Of a DNA stretch of 64,000 nt, positions 8,004 to 19,348 are shown piece by piece. The notes under the pieces are model-generated. The model was not told the origin of the DNA. It saw nothing but the letters and a program-made list of their open reading frames with translations, and did no database searches. The stretch's first letter is position 1. Every line of letters starts with the position of its first letter. Position numbers and translations under genes: made by a program. Source of the DNA: Novosphingobium sp. ZN18A2 (GTDB taxonomy: Bacteria > Pseudomonadota > Alphaproteobacteria > Sphingomonadales > Sphingomonadaceae); NCBI RefSeq assembly GCF_036784765.1, contig NZ_CP136651.1, positions 2,294,001 through 2,358,000 on the forward strand. Direction: 5' to 3'.

Positions 8004-9332
8004 TCAGGCGAAGGCACCCGCCTCGCTTGCGACCAATTCGGGCGCAGGTCGTCTGGCGAATATGCCGAAAGCGGCGATGATGGCGTAGCAGGTGGCGGGA
8101 ATCGCGAGGGCGAGCGACAGGCTGCCGGTCACGTCCGCGAAATGCCCGGTCAGCGGCGGCACGATTGCCCCGCCCACGATCGCCACGTTGATCACCCCCG
8201 ATCCGTCCGCCGCGCGCGGACCAAGCCCTTCGCACGCGAGGCTGAAAATCGTGGGGAACATGATCGAGTTCATCAGGCCGATTGCCAGCAGGCTGTAGCC
8301 TGCCAGAACGCCCGCGCTGTTCGCCGAAATCAGGATCAGCGCGATGGCGCCCATCGCGTTGAACGCCAGCACCTTGCCGGGGCTCACCAACCGCAGCACC
8401 ACAGAGCCGATGAACCGCCCGACCATCGCCCCGCCCCAGTAGAACATGATCATCCCGCCGGCAGAGGTCTGGTCCAGCCCCAGCACGTGCGCCTGTTCAA
8501 GGTAGTTGACGATCATCGACCCGATCGCGACTTCGGCGCCCACGTAAAGGAAGATGCACGCCGCCCCGAACCCGAAGCGCGTGCGCCTGAGCAGATGGAA
8601 GCCCGAAAGCAGCGATCCCTGTTCGTGCCGCTCGCCCTTCAGCTCGTTGCGGAACAGCCACACCACGCCCGCCACCACCGCCAGCGCGGTGGCAAGGCCC
8701 AGGTAGGTATGGACAATCGCCTGCGTCTCCGCCGTGCGATAGGCGTCGAGCGCAGGGCCGGACAGCTGCGCCGCGCTCACGCCTGCAAGGCTGCCCAGGA
8801 TCAGCGCCGATCCCACGCGCGGGAAGACGGTCGTGCCCAGCGAGTTGAATGCCTGTGCAAACGTCAGCCGGCTGTGTGCGGTCTTGGGCGGGCCAAGCAG
8901 GCTGATCAGCGGGTTCGACACGACCTGCACGATCACCACACCGCTCGCCAGGATGAACAGCGCCAGCAGGAACACGATGAACTTCGCGCTCGACGAGGCG
9001 GGAATGAACAGCAGGCACCCCGCCATCATCGTAAGCAGCCCGATCACCGCGCCGCGCATATAGCCCACCTTCTTGACCAGCGCCGCGCCGGGTATGCCAA
9101 TGATCGCATAGGCCGCGAAGAACGCCGTCTGCACCAGCATCGCCTGCATGTAGTTGAGCGTGAACAGCTCTTTCAGCTTGGGAATGATCACGTCATTGAG
9201 CGACGTGATCCCCCCGAAGATGAAAAACAGCGCGAACACGAAGAACTGCAGCTTCGGCGCATCGATATGCGTGCCCTCGTCCTCCAGGGGCACGGAATCC
9301 GTACTGCTCGATGCTTGGGGAGCCAGTGCCAT
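8004..9332 (-). CDS. sugar MFS transporter (FucP family)
   Basis: 442 residues, 12 predicted membrane helices. The N-terminal motif FALFFIFGGITSLNDVIIP and the central ASGVVIVQVVSNPLISLLGP are characteristic of the fucose/glucose/galactose:H+ symporter family. ATG 9332 has GAGAGGA seven nt upstream. It lies 113 nt from the acetate-kinase gene on the same strand but has its own terminator. Sugar specificity cannot be read; in related bacteria members also serve N-acetylglucosamine or glucose uptake. Confidence 0.88.
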   Translation of the reverse strand: MALAPQASSSTDSVPLEDEGTHIDAPKLQFFVFALFFIFGGITSLNDVIIPKLKELFTLNYMQAMLVQTAFFAAYAIIGIPGAALVKKVGYMRGAVIGLLTMMAGCLLFIPASSSAKFIVFLLALFILASGVVIVQVVSNPLISLLGPPKTAHSRLTFAQAFNSLGTTVFPRVGSALILGSLAGVSAAQLSGPALDAYRTAETQAIVHTYLGLATALAVVAGVVWLFRNELKGERHEQGSLLSGFHLLRRTRFGFGAACIFLYVGAEVAIGSMIVNYLEQAHVLGLDQTSAGGMIMFYWGGAMVGRFIGSVVLRLVSPGKVLAFNAMGAIALILISANSAGVLAGYSLLAIGLMNSIMFPTIFSLACEGLGPRAADGSGVINVAIVGGAIVPPLTGHFADVTGSLSLALAIPATCYAIIAAFGIFARRPAPELVASEAGAFA

Positions 9333-9424
9333 TCGCGAATCCTCTCAAGTCCCGTGGATTTCTTGCCGCTGCAAAACGAAGCGGATGGCACTGCTTCGGG
9401 CAGGCGTCCAGCCATGTAAACATG

Positions 9425-9434
9425 CATACGTATG
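9425..9434. promoter_or_regulatory. 10-bp palindrome upstream of the sugar permease
   Basis: CATACGTATG, self-complementary, 93 nt upstream of the permease start and 12 nt past the acetate-kinase stop. It might be the core of a LacI- or GntR-type operator; short, so low confidence. Confidence 0.2.
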
Positions 9435-9445
9435 GCTTTCGCGGA

Positions 9446-10636
9446 CTATGCGCCGCGTTCGAGCAGCGCCAGTGTGTGCAGCGCGATCATCCGTTCCTCG
9501 TCCGTGGGCACGACCCGCACCGTCACCCTGCTGTCGGGCGTGCTGATCACGTCTGCATTCGCGGCATTCGCATCGGCATCTATCGCGATACCGGCCCACG
9601 CCATTCCTTTGCAGATGCGCGCGCGCATCGCCGCATCGTTTTCGCCTATTCCGGCGGTGAACACGATACCGTCCAGCCCGCCCAGGCTGCTGACAAGACC
9701 GCCCGCCTCGCGCGCGGCGCGCCATGCGAAAAGCACCATGGCGTCTTCCGCTTCGGGTGCGCCGCTCTGTTCCAGCGTGCGCATGTCGCTGGACAGGCCG
9801 GAAACGCCCAACAGGCCCGATTGGTGGTAAAGCAGCGCCTCCACCTCTTCGGCCCGCATTCCCATTTGCCGGATCAGGTGAAGCACCACGCCGGGATCGA
9901 GACTGCCCGAACGGGTACCCATCATCAGGCCATCGAGCGCGGTGAATCCCATGGTCGTATCCACACTCTTCCCGCAATGCATTGCGCAAAGACTGGCCCC
10001 GTTGCCGAGATGGGCGACGATAACCCTGCCTCCCGCCAGCACGGGATCGATGACGGCAAGATGCCGCGCGACATATTCATAAGACAACCCGTGAAAGCCG
10101 TAACGCCTGATCCCCTGTTCATGGAAACGACGCGGCAACGCAAAACGCGTTGCGACTTCGGGCCGTGTCGCGTGGAAGGCCGTATCGAAACAGGCGACCT
10201 GGGGAATGTCCGGCAGTATCCGCGCGATGGCGCGAATCGCCGCAAGGTTGTGAGGCTGGTGTAACGGCGCAAGCGCGGAAAGCCGGCCAAGTTCACCAAG
10301 CAGGGCATCGTCGACCAGCATCGGCTCAATGAAGCGTGCCCCCCCGTGCACGACGCGGTGCCCCACGGCGACGAGCCTGTGTTCGCCCAGGTGGCCGATC
10401 GCCCATTCGATAAATTCGCCCAGCAGCTGTTCGTGTTCCAGATTCGCACCGTCCGGCCATTGCCGTTCCAGCAGCACGTCCCCGCCGTCGGTGCGCACAA
10501 GCAGGCTTGGCGAAAGCCCGATCTTTTCGATCTTGCCGCCCGCCACGTGGACGGGCGATCCGTCGCTGTCGATACGGTACGCGCCGAACTTTATGCTGGA
10601 CGACCCGGCGTTGAGCGCGACGATCCCCCGCGTCAC
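9446..10636 (-). CDS. ackA: acetate/propionate kinase
   Basis: 396 residues. Starts with GTG at 10636, overlapping the stop of the phosphotransacetylase gene as GTGA, so translation is coupled. ASKHA-fold signatures: LNAGSSSIKFGAYR at the N-terminus, GHRVVHGG, FDTAFHATRP, RRYGFHGLSYEYV, AHLGNGASLCA and FTAGIGEN. It interconverts acetyl phosphate and acetate with ATP formation. With pta it forms the acetate overflow/fermentation route, an ATP source when respiration is limited, which fits the FNR boxes found further along this island. Confidence 0.96.
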   Translation of the reverse strand: MTRGIVALNAGSSSIKFGAYRIDSDGSPVHVAGGKIEKIGLSPSLLVRTDGGDVLLERQWPDGANLEHEQLLGEFIEWAIGHLGEHRLVAVGHRVVHGGARFIEPMLVDDALLGELGRLSALAPLHQPHNLAAIRAIARILPDIPQVACFDTAFHATRPEVATRFALPRRFHEQGIRRYGFHGLSYEYVARHLAVIDPVLAGGRVIVAHLGNGASLCAMHCGKSVDTTMGFTALDGLMMGTRSGSLDPGVVLHLIRQMGMRAEEVEALLYHQSGLLGVSGLSSDMRTLEQSGAPEAEDAMVLFAWRAAREAGGLVSSLGGLDGIVFTAGIGENDAAMRARICKGMAWAGIAIDADANAANADVISTPDSRVTVRVVPTDEERMIALHTLALLERGA

Positions 10637-11589
10637 GGCAGCCCCGGCGCGGCCTTGGGCGCGCTGCGCGCCAGCAGCACGGCGACCGCACAGGACGCAA
10701 GCCGGGTGCGGACGCTGTCGGCCCTGCTGGTCAGCACGATCGGCACCCTTGCGCCAAGGACAACCCCTGCCGCATCGGCCCCGCCCATGAAGGTGAGTTG
10801 CTTTGCCAGCATGTTGCCCGCTTCGATGTTCGGGACAACCAGCACGTCGGCATGTCCGGCCACCGGCGAGACGATGCCCTTTTCGCGCGCGGCTTCGGGA
10901 CTGACCGCGTTATCGTATGCCAGCGGGCCGTCCAGTATCCCGCCGGTAATCTGTCCGCGGTCCGCCATCTTGCACAGGGCCGCCGCTTCCAGCGTAGAGC
11001 GCATGGCCGGGTTCACCGTTTCGACCGCGGCAAGGATCGCCACCTTGGGAAGAGCGATACCCACCACGTGCGCAAGGTCTATCGCGTTGCGGACGATGTC
11101 GGCCTTTTCTTCCAGCGTCGGCGTTATATTGATCGCGGCGTCGGTGATGATCAACGGGTCGTGCCGCCCGGGCACGATCATCAAATATGCATGGCTGACC
11201 CGCCGTTCGGTGCGCAATCCGCCCTCGCGCGCGACAACCGCGCCCATCAGTTCGTCCGTGTGCAGAGACCCCTTCATCAGCAGCCGCGCCTCTCCCGAAC
11301 GGACGAGGGCCACGCCCGCATCGGCGGCGGCGTGGCTGTGGGGGCAATCGACCAGCCGGAAGGCCGAAACGTCCCGCCCGGCCTCCTCTGCCGCCTGCCG
11401 GATCTTTCCTTCCGGCCCGACCAGGATCGGCGTGACAAGCCCCGCCTGCGCCGCATCGCAGGCGGCAACGATTGCGCCGGGCGAACAGGGATGGACAACC
11501 GCCACCGGTTCCGGTTCGCCCTTTCCGGCGCGCGCGACAAGGCTGTCGAAATAATCGTGATCGGCTTCAGGGTATCCGGATTCGCTCAT
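10633..11589 (-). CDS. pta: phosphate acetyl/butyryltransferase (short Pta type)
   Basis: 318 residues, the length of the isolated PTA_PTB domain rather than the long enteric Pta. Seen: PCSPGAIVAACDAAQAGLV, LLMKGSLHTDELM, SHAYLMIVPG, ITDAAINITPTLEEKADI, ITGGILDGPLAYDNA and GHADVLVVPNIEAGNML, all conserved in phosphotransacetylases of this subgroup (PDPLDNA-like active-site segment). It transfers an acetyl group from acetyl-CoA to phosphate, feeding ackA immediately downstream. The two genes overlap by 4 nt. The upstream 260 nt show no clear FNR box. Confidence 0.92.
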   Translation of the reverse strand: MSESGYPEADHDYFDSLVARAGKGEPEPVAVVHPCSPGAIVAACDAAQAGLVTPILVGPEGKIRQAAEEAGRDVSAFRLVDCPHSHAAADAGVALVRSGEARLLMKGSLHTDELMGAVVAREGGLRTERRVSHAYLMIVPGRHDPLIITDAAINITPTLEEKADIVRNAIDLAHVVGIALPKVAILAAVETVNPAMRSTLEAAALCKMADRGQITGGILDGPLAYDNAVSPEAAREKGIVSPVAGHADVLVVPNIEAGNMLAKQLTFMGGADAAGVVLGARVPIVLTSRADSVRTRLASCAVAVLLARSAPKAAPGLP

Positions 11590-11850
11590 CTCGTCTCGCT
11601 TGCCGTGGAACGGACCAATGGACGAAAAGCCCTCCGGTCAGGGCGACAGGTTGGACCGGACACGGGAAGCGGACAAGACCTGTCGTGAATTTGGGGCACA
11701 TGCGGCAATATGCAAAACAACGGAAGCAGCGGTTGCTTCCGGGTCTTGTCCGAACCGGCGATACCCGCAATAGAGCCGAACCGGACAAACCGCCGGCAGC
11801 GCCTGCGCGGCAGGCTGCCGAACGAGAAGAACGACAGACGGGAGACAAGC

Positions 11851-12528
11851 GTGGAATTCGACGACGTCGTACTGGGGCGCCGCAGCGTGCGGGGATACAA
11901 GCCCGATCCGGTTCCGCGCGAACTGATAGAAGAGATCATTGGCCTGGCCATGCGCGCGCCGTCTTCCATGAACACCCAGCCGTGGAATTTCTATGTCCTG
12001 ACCGGAGAGCCGCTGGACAGAATCCGTCGCGGAAACACCGAACGGATGCTGGCCGGCGTGCCGCAATCGCGCGAATTCCGCACCGGCGAAGCCTTCGCGG
12101 GCGTGCACCGCGAACGGCAGGTGGGCGTTGCAAAGCAGCTGTTCGGCGCAATGGGTATCGCGCGCGACGACAAGGACGCGCGGCAGGACTGGGTGTTGCG
12201 CGGATTCCGCCAGTTCGACGCCCCGGTATGCGTGATCATCACCTATGATCGCGTCCTGCACGGCAGCGACGATACCCCGTTCGACTGCGGCGCCGTCGCC
12301 ACCGCGCTGGTCAATGCGGCCTGGTCGCGCGGTCTGGGCACGGTGATCAACAGCCAGGGTATCATGCAGTCTCCGGTTGTGCGCGAACATGCGGGCATCG
12401 CGGAAGACCAGGTCATCATGAAAAGCATCGCACTTGGCTGGCCGGACGACGATTTTCCCGCCAATGCCGTCGTTTCGACGCGCAAGTCGGTGGACGAAGC
12501 GGCGACCTTTGTCGGTTTCGGCGATTGA
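11851..12528 (+). CDS. nitroreductase family protein (FMN-dependent)
   Basis: 225 residues from the GTG at 11851, preceded by GGGAG; starts further upstream give a basic, unrelated tail. Nitroreductase motifs: RRSVRGYKPDPVPRE (FMN-phosphate contact), APSSMNTQPWNFYV, and GLGTVINSQGI near the end, followed by SIALGWPDDDFPAN. Such enzymes are flavoprotein NAD(P)H oxidoreductases of nitro, quinone or enone substrates. Divergent from pta. In many proteobacterial low-oxygen islands a nitroreductase of this type is present; the physiological substrate is unknown. Confidence 0.9.
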   Translation: MEFDDVVLGRRSVRGYKPDPVPRELIEEIIGLAMRAPSSMNTQPWNFYVLTGEPLDRIRRGNTERMLAGVPQSREFRTGEAFAGVHRERQVGVAKQLFGAMGIARDDKDARQDWVLRGFRQFDAPVCVIITYDRVLHGSDDTPFDCGAVATALVNAAWSRGLGTVINSQGIMQSPVVREHAGIAEDQVIMKSIALGWPDDDFPANAVVSTRKSVDEAATFVGFGD

Positions 12529-12678
12529 CGGCATCACCCGGCACACGGGGCATTCCGGCCCGCTGACGGGCATTGCGATCGCGCGCCCGAAACACTTGGC
12601 ACCGCGCCACAACCCGATATTGTAATAGCCGGAACGGACCATTTTCGCGGATCGTCGCGAAATGGACGGGAGGTGGCT

Positions 12679-13424
<746 letters not shown>

Positions 13425-13428
<4 letters not shown>

Positions 13429-15788
13429 AGGCGCTGGACCGCAAATTGCTGCGCGACATGTGGCGCTTGCGCGGCCAGGTCTTCGCAATCGCGCTGGTTC
13501 TTGCCGCGGCGACGGCAACCTTCGTCCTGTCCGTTGGCGTCCACGGGTCGCTGGTGGCGACGCGAGACGCCTATTACGCGCAGAACCATTTCGCCGATGT
13601 CTTCGCGAACATGGTGCGCGCACCGCGAAGCATCGTATCGCGCATCGCGCAGGTTCCCGGCGTTCGCCGCGCCGAAGGCAGTATCGTGCAATATGCGACG
13701 CTGGACCTGCCCGGCCGCCACGACCCGATCCGCGCAATCGCCAACTCGGTGGACGAACACGGACGTTCACGGATCAACCAGATCACCTTGCGCAAGGGCG
13801 CCATGCCCCGGCCCGAGCATTCGCGCGACGTGGTGATCGACGAAAGCTTCGCCAAGGCGAACGGACTTGGCATCGGCGACACGATTACCGCGCGGATCTA
13901 TGGCCGCAAGCAGGTGCTGGACATCGTGGGCATCGGGCTGGCCCCCAACTATATCTATGCCCTGGCGCCGGGCGACCTCATCCCCGACGATACGCGCTTC
14001 GGCATCCTGTGGATGGGCCGCAAGGCGCTTGAGGCGGCAACCGATCGGACCGAAGCGATCAATGCGCTTGCCCTCACCCTCGACAGGGACGCGTCGCGCG
14101 CCGAAGTCATCCGGTCGGTCGACGCGATGCTTGCGCCCTATGGCGGCACCGGCGCGTTCGGGCGCGATGATCATCTTTCGCACGCTTTCCTCGACAGCGA
14201 GCTGAATCAGCTGGATGCAATGACCCGCGTCATCCCGCCGGTGTTCCTGCTGGTGTCCACCTTCCTCGTCTATATCGTGCTGGGCCGGATGATCCGCACC
14301 GAACGGGCGCAGATCGGGCTGATCAAGGCGTTCGGATACCGGGACGCGACAATCGGCTGGCACTATCTGAAGTTCGCGCTGGCCACCGCGGCGCTGGCGG
14401 TGCTTATCGGATCGCTGGGCGGAGTCTGGATGGGGCAGGCGATGACGCGGCTATATGCGGAATATTACCGCTTTCCGTTCCTCGATTACCAGCTTTCGCC
14501 GCGCGTCTTCATCGGCGCGGGCGCGCTTGCGGCGGCAGCGGCGATGCTGGGCGCGCTGGGCGGGGTGCGATCGGCCATGCGGCTTGCCCCGGCCATCGCG
14601 ATGTCTCCCCCTGCTCCGCCGGTTTACCGCGCCAGCACCGTAGAGCGCATCGGCCGGGCGGCAGGCTTCACCGCGACCGGGCACATGATCGTGCGCCACA
14701 TCGCGCGCTGGCCCGGCCGCTCGGCCATTTCGGTGCTGGGCGTCGGCCTGTCGATGGGCCTTGTCTTCGCCACGATGCAGTTCGTCGATGCAAGCGATGC
14801 GATGCTCGACCAGTTCTTCGCCCGCTCTCAGCATCAGGATCTGACCGTCACCTTCACCGAAGCCCGCAACGAGGACGTGATCCACGCCATCGCGCAACTG
14901 CCGGGCGTTTTGCGCGTGGAACCGTCGCGCGCCATATCCGTAACGCTCAGCCTGGGGCCGCGCAGCAAGCGGACCGCGCTGGAAAGCGCGGACGCCGATG
15001 CGACGCTTTCCGCCAAGGTCGACGGCCGCGGACGGATCATCGCGCTGCCGCCCGCCGGACTGATGCTGAGCCGGCAACTCGCACGGCAACTGGGCGCGAA
15101 AGTGGGGGACCGGATCACCGTCCAGGCGCTGGACGGCAGGCGCGCGCGTTCGGAACAGACGCTGGTGCGCATTATCGACGAAGTCGTGGGCGCGCGCGCC
15201 TATGCCGCGCCGCGCACGCTGGAAAGCATCGCGCGCGATCGCACACCGGTATCGTCCGTCCTGCTGAAGATCGACCCTTCTGCCCGCGATCGTATCCTGA
15301 CACAGCTCAACGACATGCCGGTCGTCCTTGGCGTAACCGAACGCGATGCGGCGCTGGACAGGTTCACCGAAGTGATCGACGAGAACATCCTGACGATGAT
15401 TGGCTTCTACATCGCTTTCGCGGCAGCAATCGCCGTCGGCGTTGTCTACAACAGCGCGCGCATTCTGTTTTCGGAACGCGCGCACGAACTGGCGACCTTG
15501 CGCGTGCTGGGATACCAGCGCCGCGAAGTGGCATTCGTGCTTCTGGGCGAAGTCGCGATACTCGTGGTCGTGTCGCTGCCGCTTGGCGCGCTGCTGGGCT
15601 ATGGCCTTTCGCACCTGATGATCGCCATGTTCAGTTCGGACCTGTTCCGCCTTCCCTATGCCGCAACCCGCGCCAGCTATGGTATCGCGGCGCTGGTTGT
15701 CCTTTTTGCCGCAATCGCCACTGCCGCACTGGTGGCGCGGCGCGTAACGCGCCTCGACATGGTGCGCGTATTGAAGGCGCGTGAATGA
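13425..15788 (+). CDS. ABC transporter permease, FtsX family (two FtsX domains)
   Basis: 787 residues, GTG start inside the ATPase stop. One membrane helix near residues 17-39, a large periplasmic domain, three helices at about 270-400, then a repeat of the pattern (helix near 440, second periplasmic domain, three helices at about 655-770). This duplicated MacB-PCD/FtsX layout is that of LolC/DevC-type exporters that act on periplasmic or membrane-bound cargo. Overlaps the adaptor gene by ATGA. Substrate unknown. Confidence 0.9.
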
Positions 15789-16954
15789 TGATGCGTTTGC
15801 TCAAACGATGGCGCTGGGGCCTTGCGATTGCCGCCGTGTTGCTGGCGGCCATCGGCTATACGCTTTGGCCACAGGCCCGGACGGTGGATGTCGGCAAGGT
15901 CAGCAAGGGCGCGATGAGCGTCGGCATCACGGACGACGGCGTCACCCGCGAAAAAGACCTTTACGTCGTTTCCGCCCCGGCGACCGGCTACGCCGCACGG
16001 ATCGCGCTGGAAGCAGGCGACCCTGTAACCAGGGGCCAGGTAATCACACGGATCAGCGGGCGCCCCGCCCCGCCGCTCGACAAGCGGACGCAAGAGGAAC
16101 TGCGCGGTGCACTGTCTTCCGCGCGCGCGGCCGAACGCGCGGCTTCGGCCAGCCTTGCACAGGCCCGCCGCGACGCCGCGCGGGCAGGAGCGCTTTCGCC
16201 CAAGGGCTTCATATCCAAGGCCCAGCTTGAAGCAGCCCGCACGCGGGTTGCCACCGCCGAAGCCTCTCTGGCGCAAAGCCGCGCGGAAATCCGGCGCATC
16301 GGCGCGTCTCTGGCGGAGCCGGGCGGCAAGGCCGGCGGCTCTCCGGTGCCGGTGCTCGCCCCGGTCAGCGGAACCGTGTTGCTGGTGCCGTCCAAGAGCG
16401 AAGGCATGGTTGTGGAAGGCGCACCGCTTGTCACCATCGGAGACCCTTCGAAGATAGAGGTGGTGGTCGATCTGCTTTCGCGTGAGGCGGTGCGGGTAAA
16501 ACCCGGTGACCGGGTGGAGATCACGCAATGGGGCGGGCCGGACCCGCTGATCGGCCGCGTCAAGTATATCGAACCCTATGGCCGCCTGAAGGTATCGGCG
16601 CTCGGCATCGACGAACAGCGCGTGAACGTGGTGATCGGGTTCGACCCGGCCGTTGCCCGAAAAGCGGCACGCCTTGGCCACGGCTACCAGATCGACGCGA
16701 CGATCGTCGTGTGGAGCAAACCGGATGCGTTGCGCGTTCCGGTCGGCGCGCTGTTCCGCGGAAAAGGCGGAGACTGGCGCGTCTTCGTGGTGGAAGACGG
16801 CAAAGTGCACGAACGGGCAGTGAAAATCGGGCAGATCAACAACGATTACGGTGAAGTGGTGGGAGGCATTGGCGATGGAACCGTGGTGGTACTCAATCCC
16901 GAAAACGACCTGCGCGATGGCGAACGGGTCAGGCCGCGTGCGCCGGCAGCCTGA
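15785..16954 (+). CDS. HlyD-family periplasmic adaptor of the FtsX exporter
   Basis: 389 residues with an N-terminal membrane anchor (WGLAIAAVLLAAIGYTL) and no lipobox. Lipoyl halves (VVSAPATGYAARIALEAGD and VLAPVSGTVLLV) flank an Ala/Arg-rich helical hairpin at about residues 100-175; a beta-barrel with LGIDEQRVNVVI follows. DevB-like proteins of this sort join ATPase/FtsX permeases to an outer-membrane channel. The three genes overlap end to end, so they form one operon. Confidence 0.9.
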   Translation: MMMRLLKRWRWGLAIAAVLLAAIGYTLWPQARTVDVGKVSKGAMSVGITDDGVTREKDLYVVSAPATGYAARIALEAGDPVTRGQVITRISGRPAPPLDKRTQEELRGALSSARAAERAASASLAQARRDAARAGALSPKGFISKAQLEAARTRVATAEASLAQSRAEIRRIGASLAEPGGKAGGSPVPVLAPVSGTVLLVPSKSEGMVVEGAPLVTIGDPSKIEVVVDLLSREAVRVKPGDRVEITQWGGPDPLIGRVKYIEPYGRLKVSALGIDEQRVNVVIGFDPAVARKAARLGHGYQIDATIVVWSKPDALRVPVGALFRGKGGDWRVFVVEDGKVHERAVKIGQINNDYGEVVGGIGDGTVVVLNPENDLRDGERVRPRAPAA

Positions 16955-16987
16955 ACCGGCAAGCGCCGCGCCGGACCGGAATCTGTC

Positions 16988-18595
16988 ATGAGCGCGGCCC
17001 CGACGATCACGTTCCACGGTGCGGCGCAGACCGTAACCGGATCGTGCATGCAGTTCACCGCAGGCGGCCGGTCGATCCTTGTCGATTGCGGGATGTTCCA
17101 GGGATCGCGCTCGCTGGAACTGGCCAACCATGAAGATTTCGCGTTCGATCCCGCTTCGATCGACGCGGTAATCCTTACCCACGCGCACATCGACCATTCC
17201 GGCCTTCTGCCCAAGCTTGTCGCCAAAGGGTACGAAGGCCCGATCCACGCCACGCAGAAGACCATCGACCTTCTCGAGTTCATGCTCGCGGACGCCGGAC
17301 GCATCCAGGAATACGAGGCGGAGCGGCACAATCGCCGGCGGGACCGCGCGGGCAAGGAAGAGTTCCTTCCGATCTATACCGAAGACGATGCTCTGCAGGC
17401 ATGGCGCCAATGCCGCGCGGTAGCCTTCGAGCAATGGTTCTCGCCGGTCCCGGCCATCAAGGCGCGGTTGTGGAATGCCGGCCATATCCTCGGCTCCGCA
17501 TCGGTCGAACTGGACATCGAAGGCACACGGGTCATGTGTTCGGGTGATCTTGGGCCGGAACACAAGGCGTTCCTGAAGGACGCGGAGGGACCGTCGGGAT
17601 TCGACCATGTGATCTGCGAATCCACTTATGGCGACCGCGACCGTGAGGAGATCACTGCCGAGCAGCGGCGCAAGCAGTTGCAGGCCGAAGTCGTCGGGGC
17701 GATCACCCGTGGCGGCAATCTGGTTATTCCCACCTTTGCGCTTGAGCGCACGCAAGAGCTGCTGCTCGATCTGGCGATCCTGCTGAACGAAGGAGAGATC
17801 GGCAATGTGACGGTCTTCGTCGATTCTCCGCTGGCGAACCGGGCAACGGGCGTTTTCGCGCGCTATGCCTCAGAGCTTGAGGACACGGGCGGGCGCAACG
17901 TGTTTGCCAACCCGGCCTTCCATTTCGTGAACGATGCGCGCGAATCCATGCGGCTCAATTCGATCTCGGGTGCGGTGATCATGGCGGCATCGGGCATGTG
18001 TGAAGCGGGCAGGATACGCCATCATCTGGTCCACAACCTGAACCGGCGCGATTCCACGATCCTGTTCGTCGGTTTCCAGGCGCAGGGAACGCTGGGGCGC
18101 GTGATCCTGGACGGTGCGAGGACCGTCAGGGTTTCCGGCCGCTCCATCAACGTGCGCGCACAGGTTCGCAGCATAGAAAGCTATTCCGCGCACGCGGACC
18201 AGGGCGAGCTTCTGAAATGGATAGAAGAGCGCCAGCCGATTGCCGGAAGCCTGTTCCTCACCCACGGTGAAACCGGCGCCATCGAGGCGTTGCGGCGCGA
18301 ACTCCAGCGGCAGGCGCCGGACCTGAAAGTGCGATTGCCCACGATAGGGGAAACATATTCCATTACCCCAGCGGAACCCGCGCGCAGGCTGAAGACCGGA
18401 AGGACCGACCTGCAACAGGCGACCGCGCGCGACTGGCAGAACAGCTATGCCGAGTTCATCACGGGATTGAAGGCCGAACTGGGTGAGATCGATGACGCAC
18501 AGCGCCGGCAAAAAGCGATAGAGGCGATGCGCGACGTTCTGGAATCGTACAAGAAGGCCAGGAACGATCACAAGAACGCTCGCCGGAAACCGTAA
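16988..18595 (+). CDS. MBL-fold/beta-CASP RNA-processing nuclease
   Basis: 535 residues. Metallo-beta-lactamase motif HAHIDHSG (His65, His67, Asp69, His70), a beta-CASP insertion with VIPTFALERTQELLLDL and FVDSPLANRATGVF, ASGMCEAGRIRHHLVHNL, and a C-terminal Zn/RNA-handling domain with YSAHADQ and FLTHGE. These are KOMA/YSH1-like exonucleases of the CPSF73 family acting on RNA. It begins 33 nt after the exporter operon. Homologues occur in hypoxia or stress islands of many proteobacteria, but their RNA targets are unknown. Confidence 0.92.
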   Translation: MSAAPTITFHGAAQTVTGSCMQFTAGGRSILVDCGMFQGSRSLELANHEDFAFDPASIDAVILTHAHIDHSGLLPKLVAKGYEGPIHATQKTIDLLEFMLADAGRIQEYEAERHNRRRDRAGKEEFLPIYTEDDALQAWRQCRAVAFEQWFSPVPAIKARLWNAGHILGSASVELDIEGTRVMCSGDLGPEHKAFLKDAEGPSGFDHVICESTYGDRDREEITAEQRRKQLQAEVVGAITRGGNLVIPTFALERTQELLLDLAILLNEGEIGNVTVFVDSPLANRATGVFARYASELEDTGGRNVFANPAFHFVNDARESMRLNSISGAVIMAASGMCEAGRIRHHLVHNLNRRDSTILFVGFQAQGTLGRVILDGARTVRVSGRSINVRAQVRSIESYSAHADQGELLKWIEERQPIAGSLFLTHGETGAIEALRRELQRQAPDLKVRLPTIGETYSITPAEPARRLKTGRTDLQQATARDWQNSYAEFITGLKAELGEIDDAQRRQKAIEAMRDVLESYKKARNDHKNARRKP

Positions 18596-18623
18596 CCGCC
18601 CTTTTGCCTCCAGGAAAACGCCC

Positions 18624-19322
18624 ATGCGAACAACCCATCCCGAACACCACCTTGTCGAACGCATAGGCTGGTTGCGCGCGGCGGTGCTGGGGGCAAACGA
18701 CGGGATCGTTTCAACCTCAAGCCTGATCCTTGGCGTTGCCGCGGCGGCGCAAGGGCGCAGCGAAATCATACTTGCCGGCGTTGCGGGGCTTGTCGCCGGC
18801 GCCATGTCGATGGCGGCCGGAGAATATGTCTCGGTCAGTTCGCAAGCCGATACCGAAGCGGCGGACCTTGCGCGGGAACGCGCCGAACTGGAAGCCATGC
18901 CGGAGCTAGAGCTGCTTGAGCTAGCCCGGATTTACGAACAGCGCGGACTGGAAAGGGCAACGGCGGAAGAGGTCGCGCGGCAGATGATGCAAAAAGACCC
19001 GCTTGGCGCGCATGCACGGAACGAGTTGGGCATTACCCATATTTCCGCCGCGCGGCCCGTCCAGGCAGCTCTTACCTCTGCCGCCACTTTCACCGCCGGG
19101 GCATTGATGCCGCTGCTGGTGGCCGTGTTCATGCCGCTGGGGCAGGTAATGATCCTGGCCGTTGCGATTGCCTCGCTGTTCTTTCTTGCAGCCCTTGGCG
19201 CGATTGGCGCCAGGGCCGGCGGTGCCGCCATCGGCAAGGCCGTTTTGCGGGTAACGTTCTGGGGCGCGGCGGCGATGGCGGTGACCGCGGGCATCGGGTC
19301 GCTTGTCGGCACGGTCGTCTGA
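18624..19322 (+). CDS. VIT1/CCC1 family iron/manganese transporter
   Basis: 232 residues, five predicted membrane helices with a cytoplasmic helical domain between helices 2 and 3. Motifs: LRAAVLGANDGIVSTSSLILGVAAA, then GAMSMAAGEYVSVSSQADTE, the Met/Gly/Glu signature of the family, and a metal-binding helical region rich in Glu (ERAELEAMPELELLELARI). VIT proteins move Fe2+ or Mn2+ out of the cytoplasm. It converges with the antiporter gene 26 nt away and follows the beta-CASP gene by 28 nt. Confidence 0.9.
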   Translation: MRTTHPEHHLVERIGWLRAAVLGANDGIVSTSSLILGVAAAAQGRSEIILAGVAGLVAGAMSMAAGEYVSVSSQADTEAADLARERAELEAMPELELLELARIYEQRGLERATAEEVARQMMQKDPLGAHARNELGITHISAARPVQAALTSAATFTAGALMPLLVAVFMPLGQVMILAVAIASLFFLAALGAIGARAGGAAIGKAVLRVTFWGAAAMAVTAGIGSLVGTVV

Positions 19323-19348
19323 CAGCCGCGACAAAAACGCAAAACGCT

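Noticed and set aside
12661..12678. GTG at 12673 as start of the ABC ATPase
   Set aside because: It overlaps the Shine-Dalgarno sequence GGGAGG; the TTG at 12679 has proper spacing.
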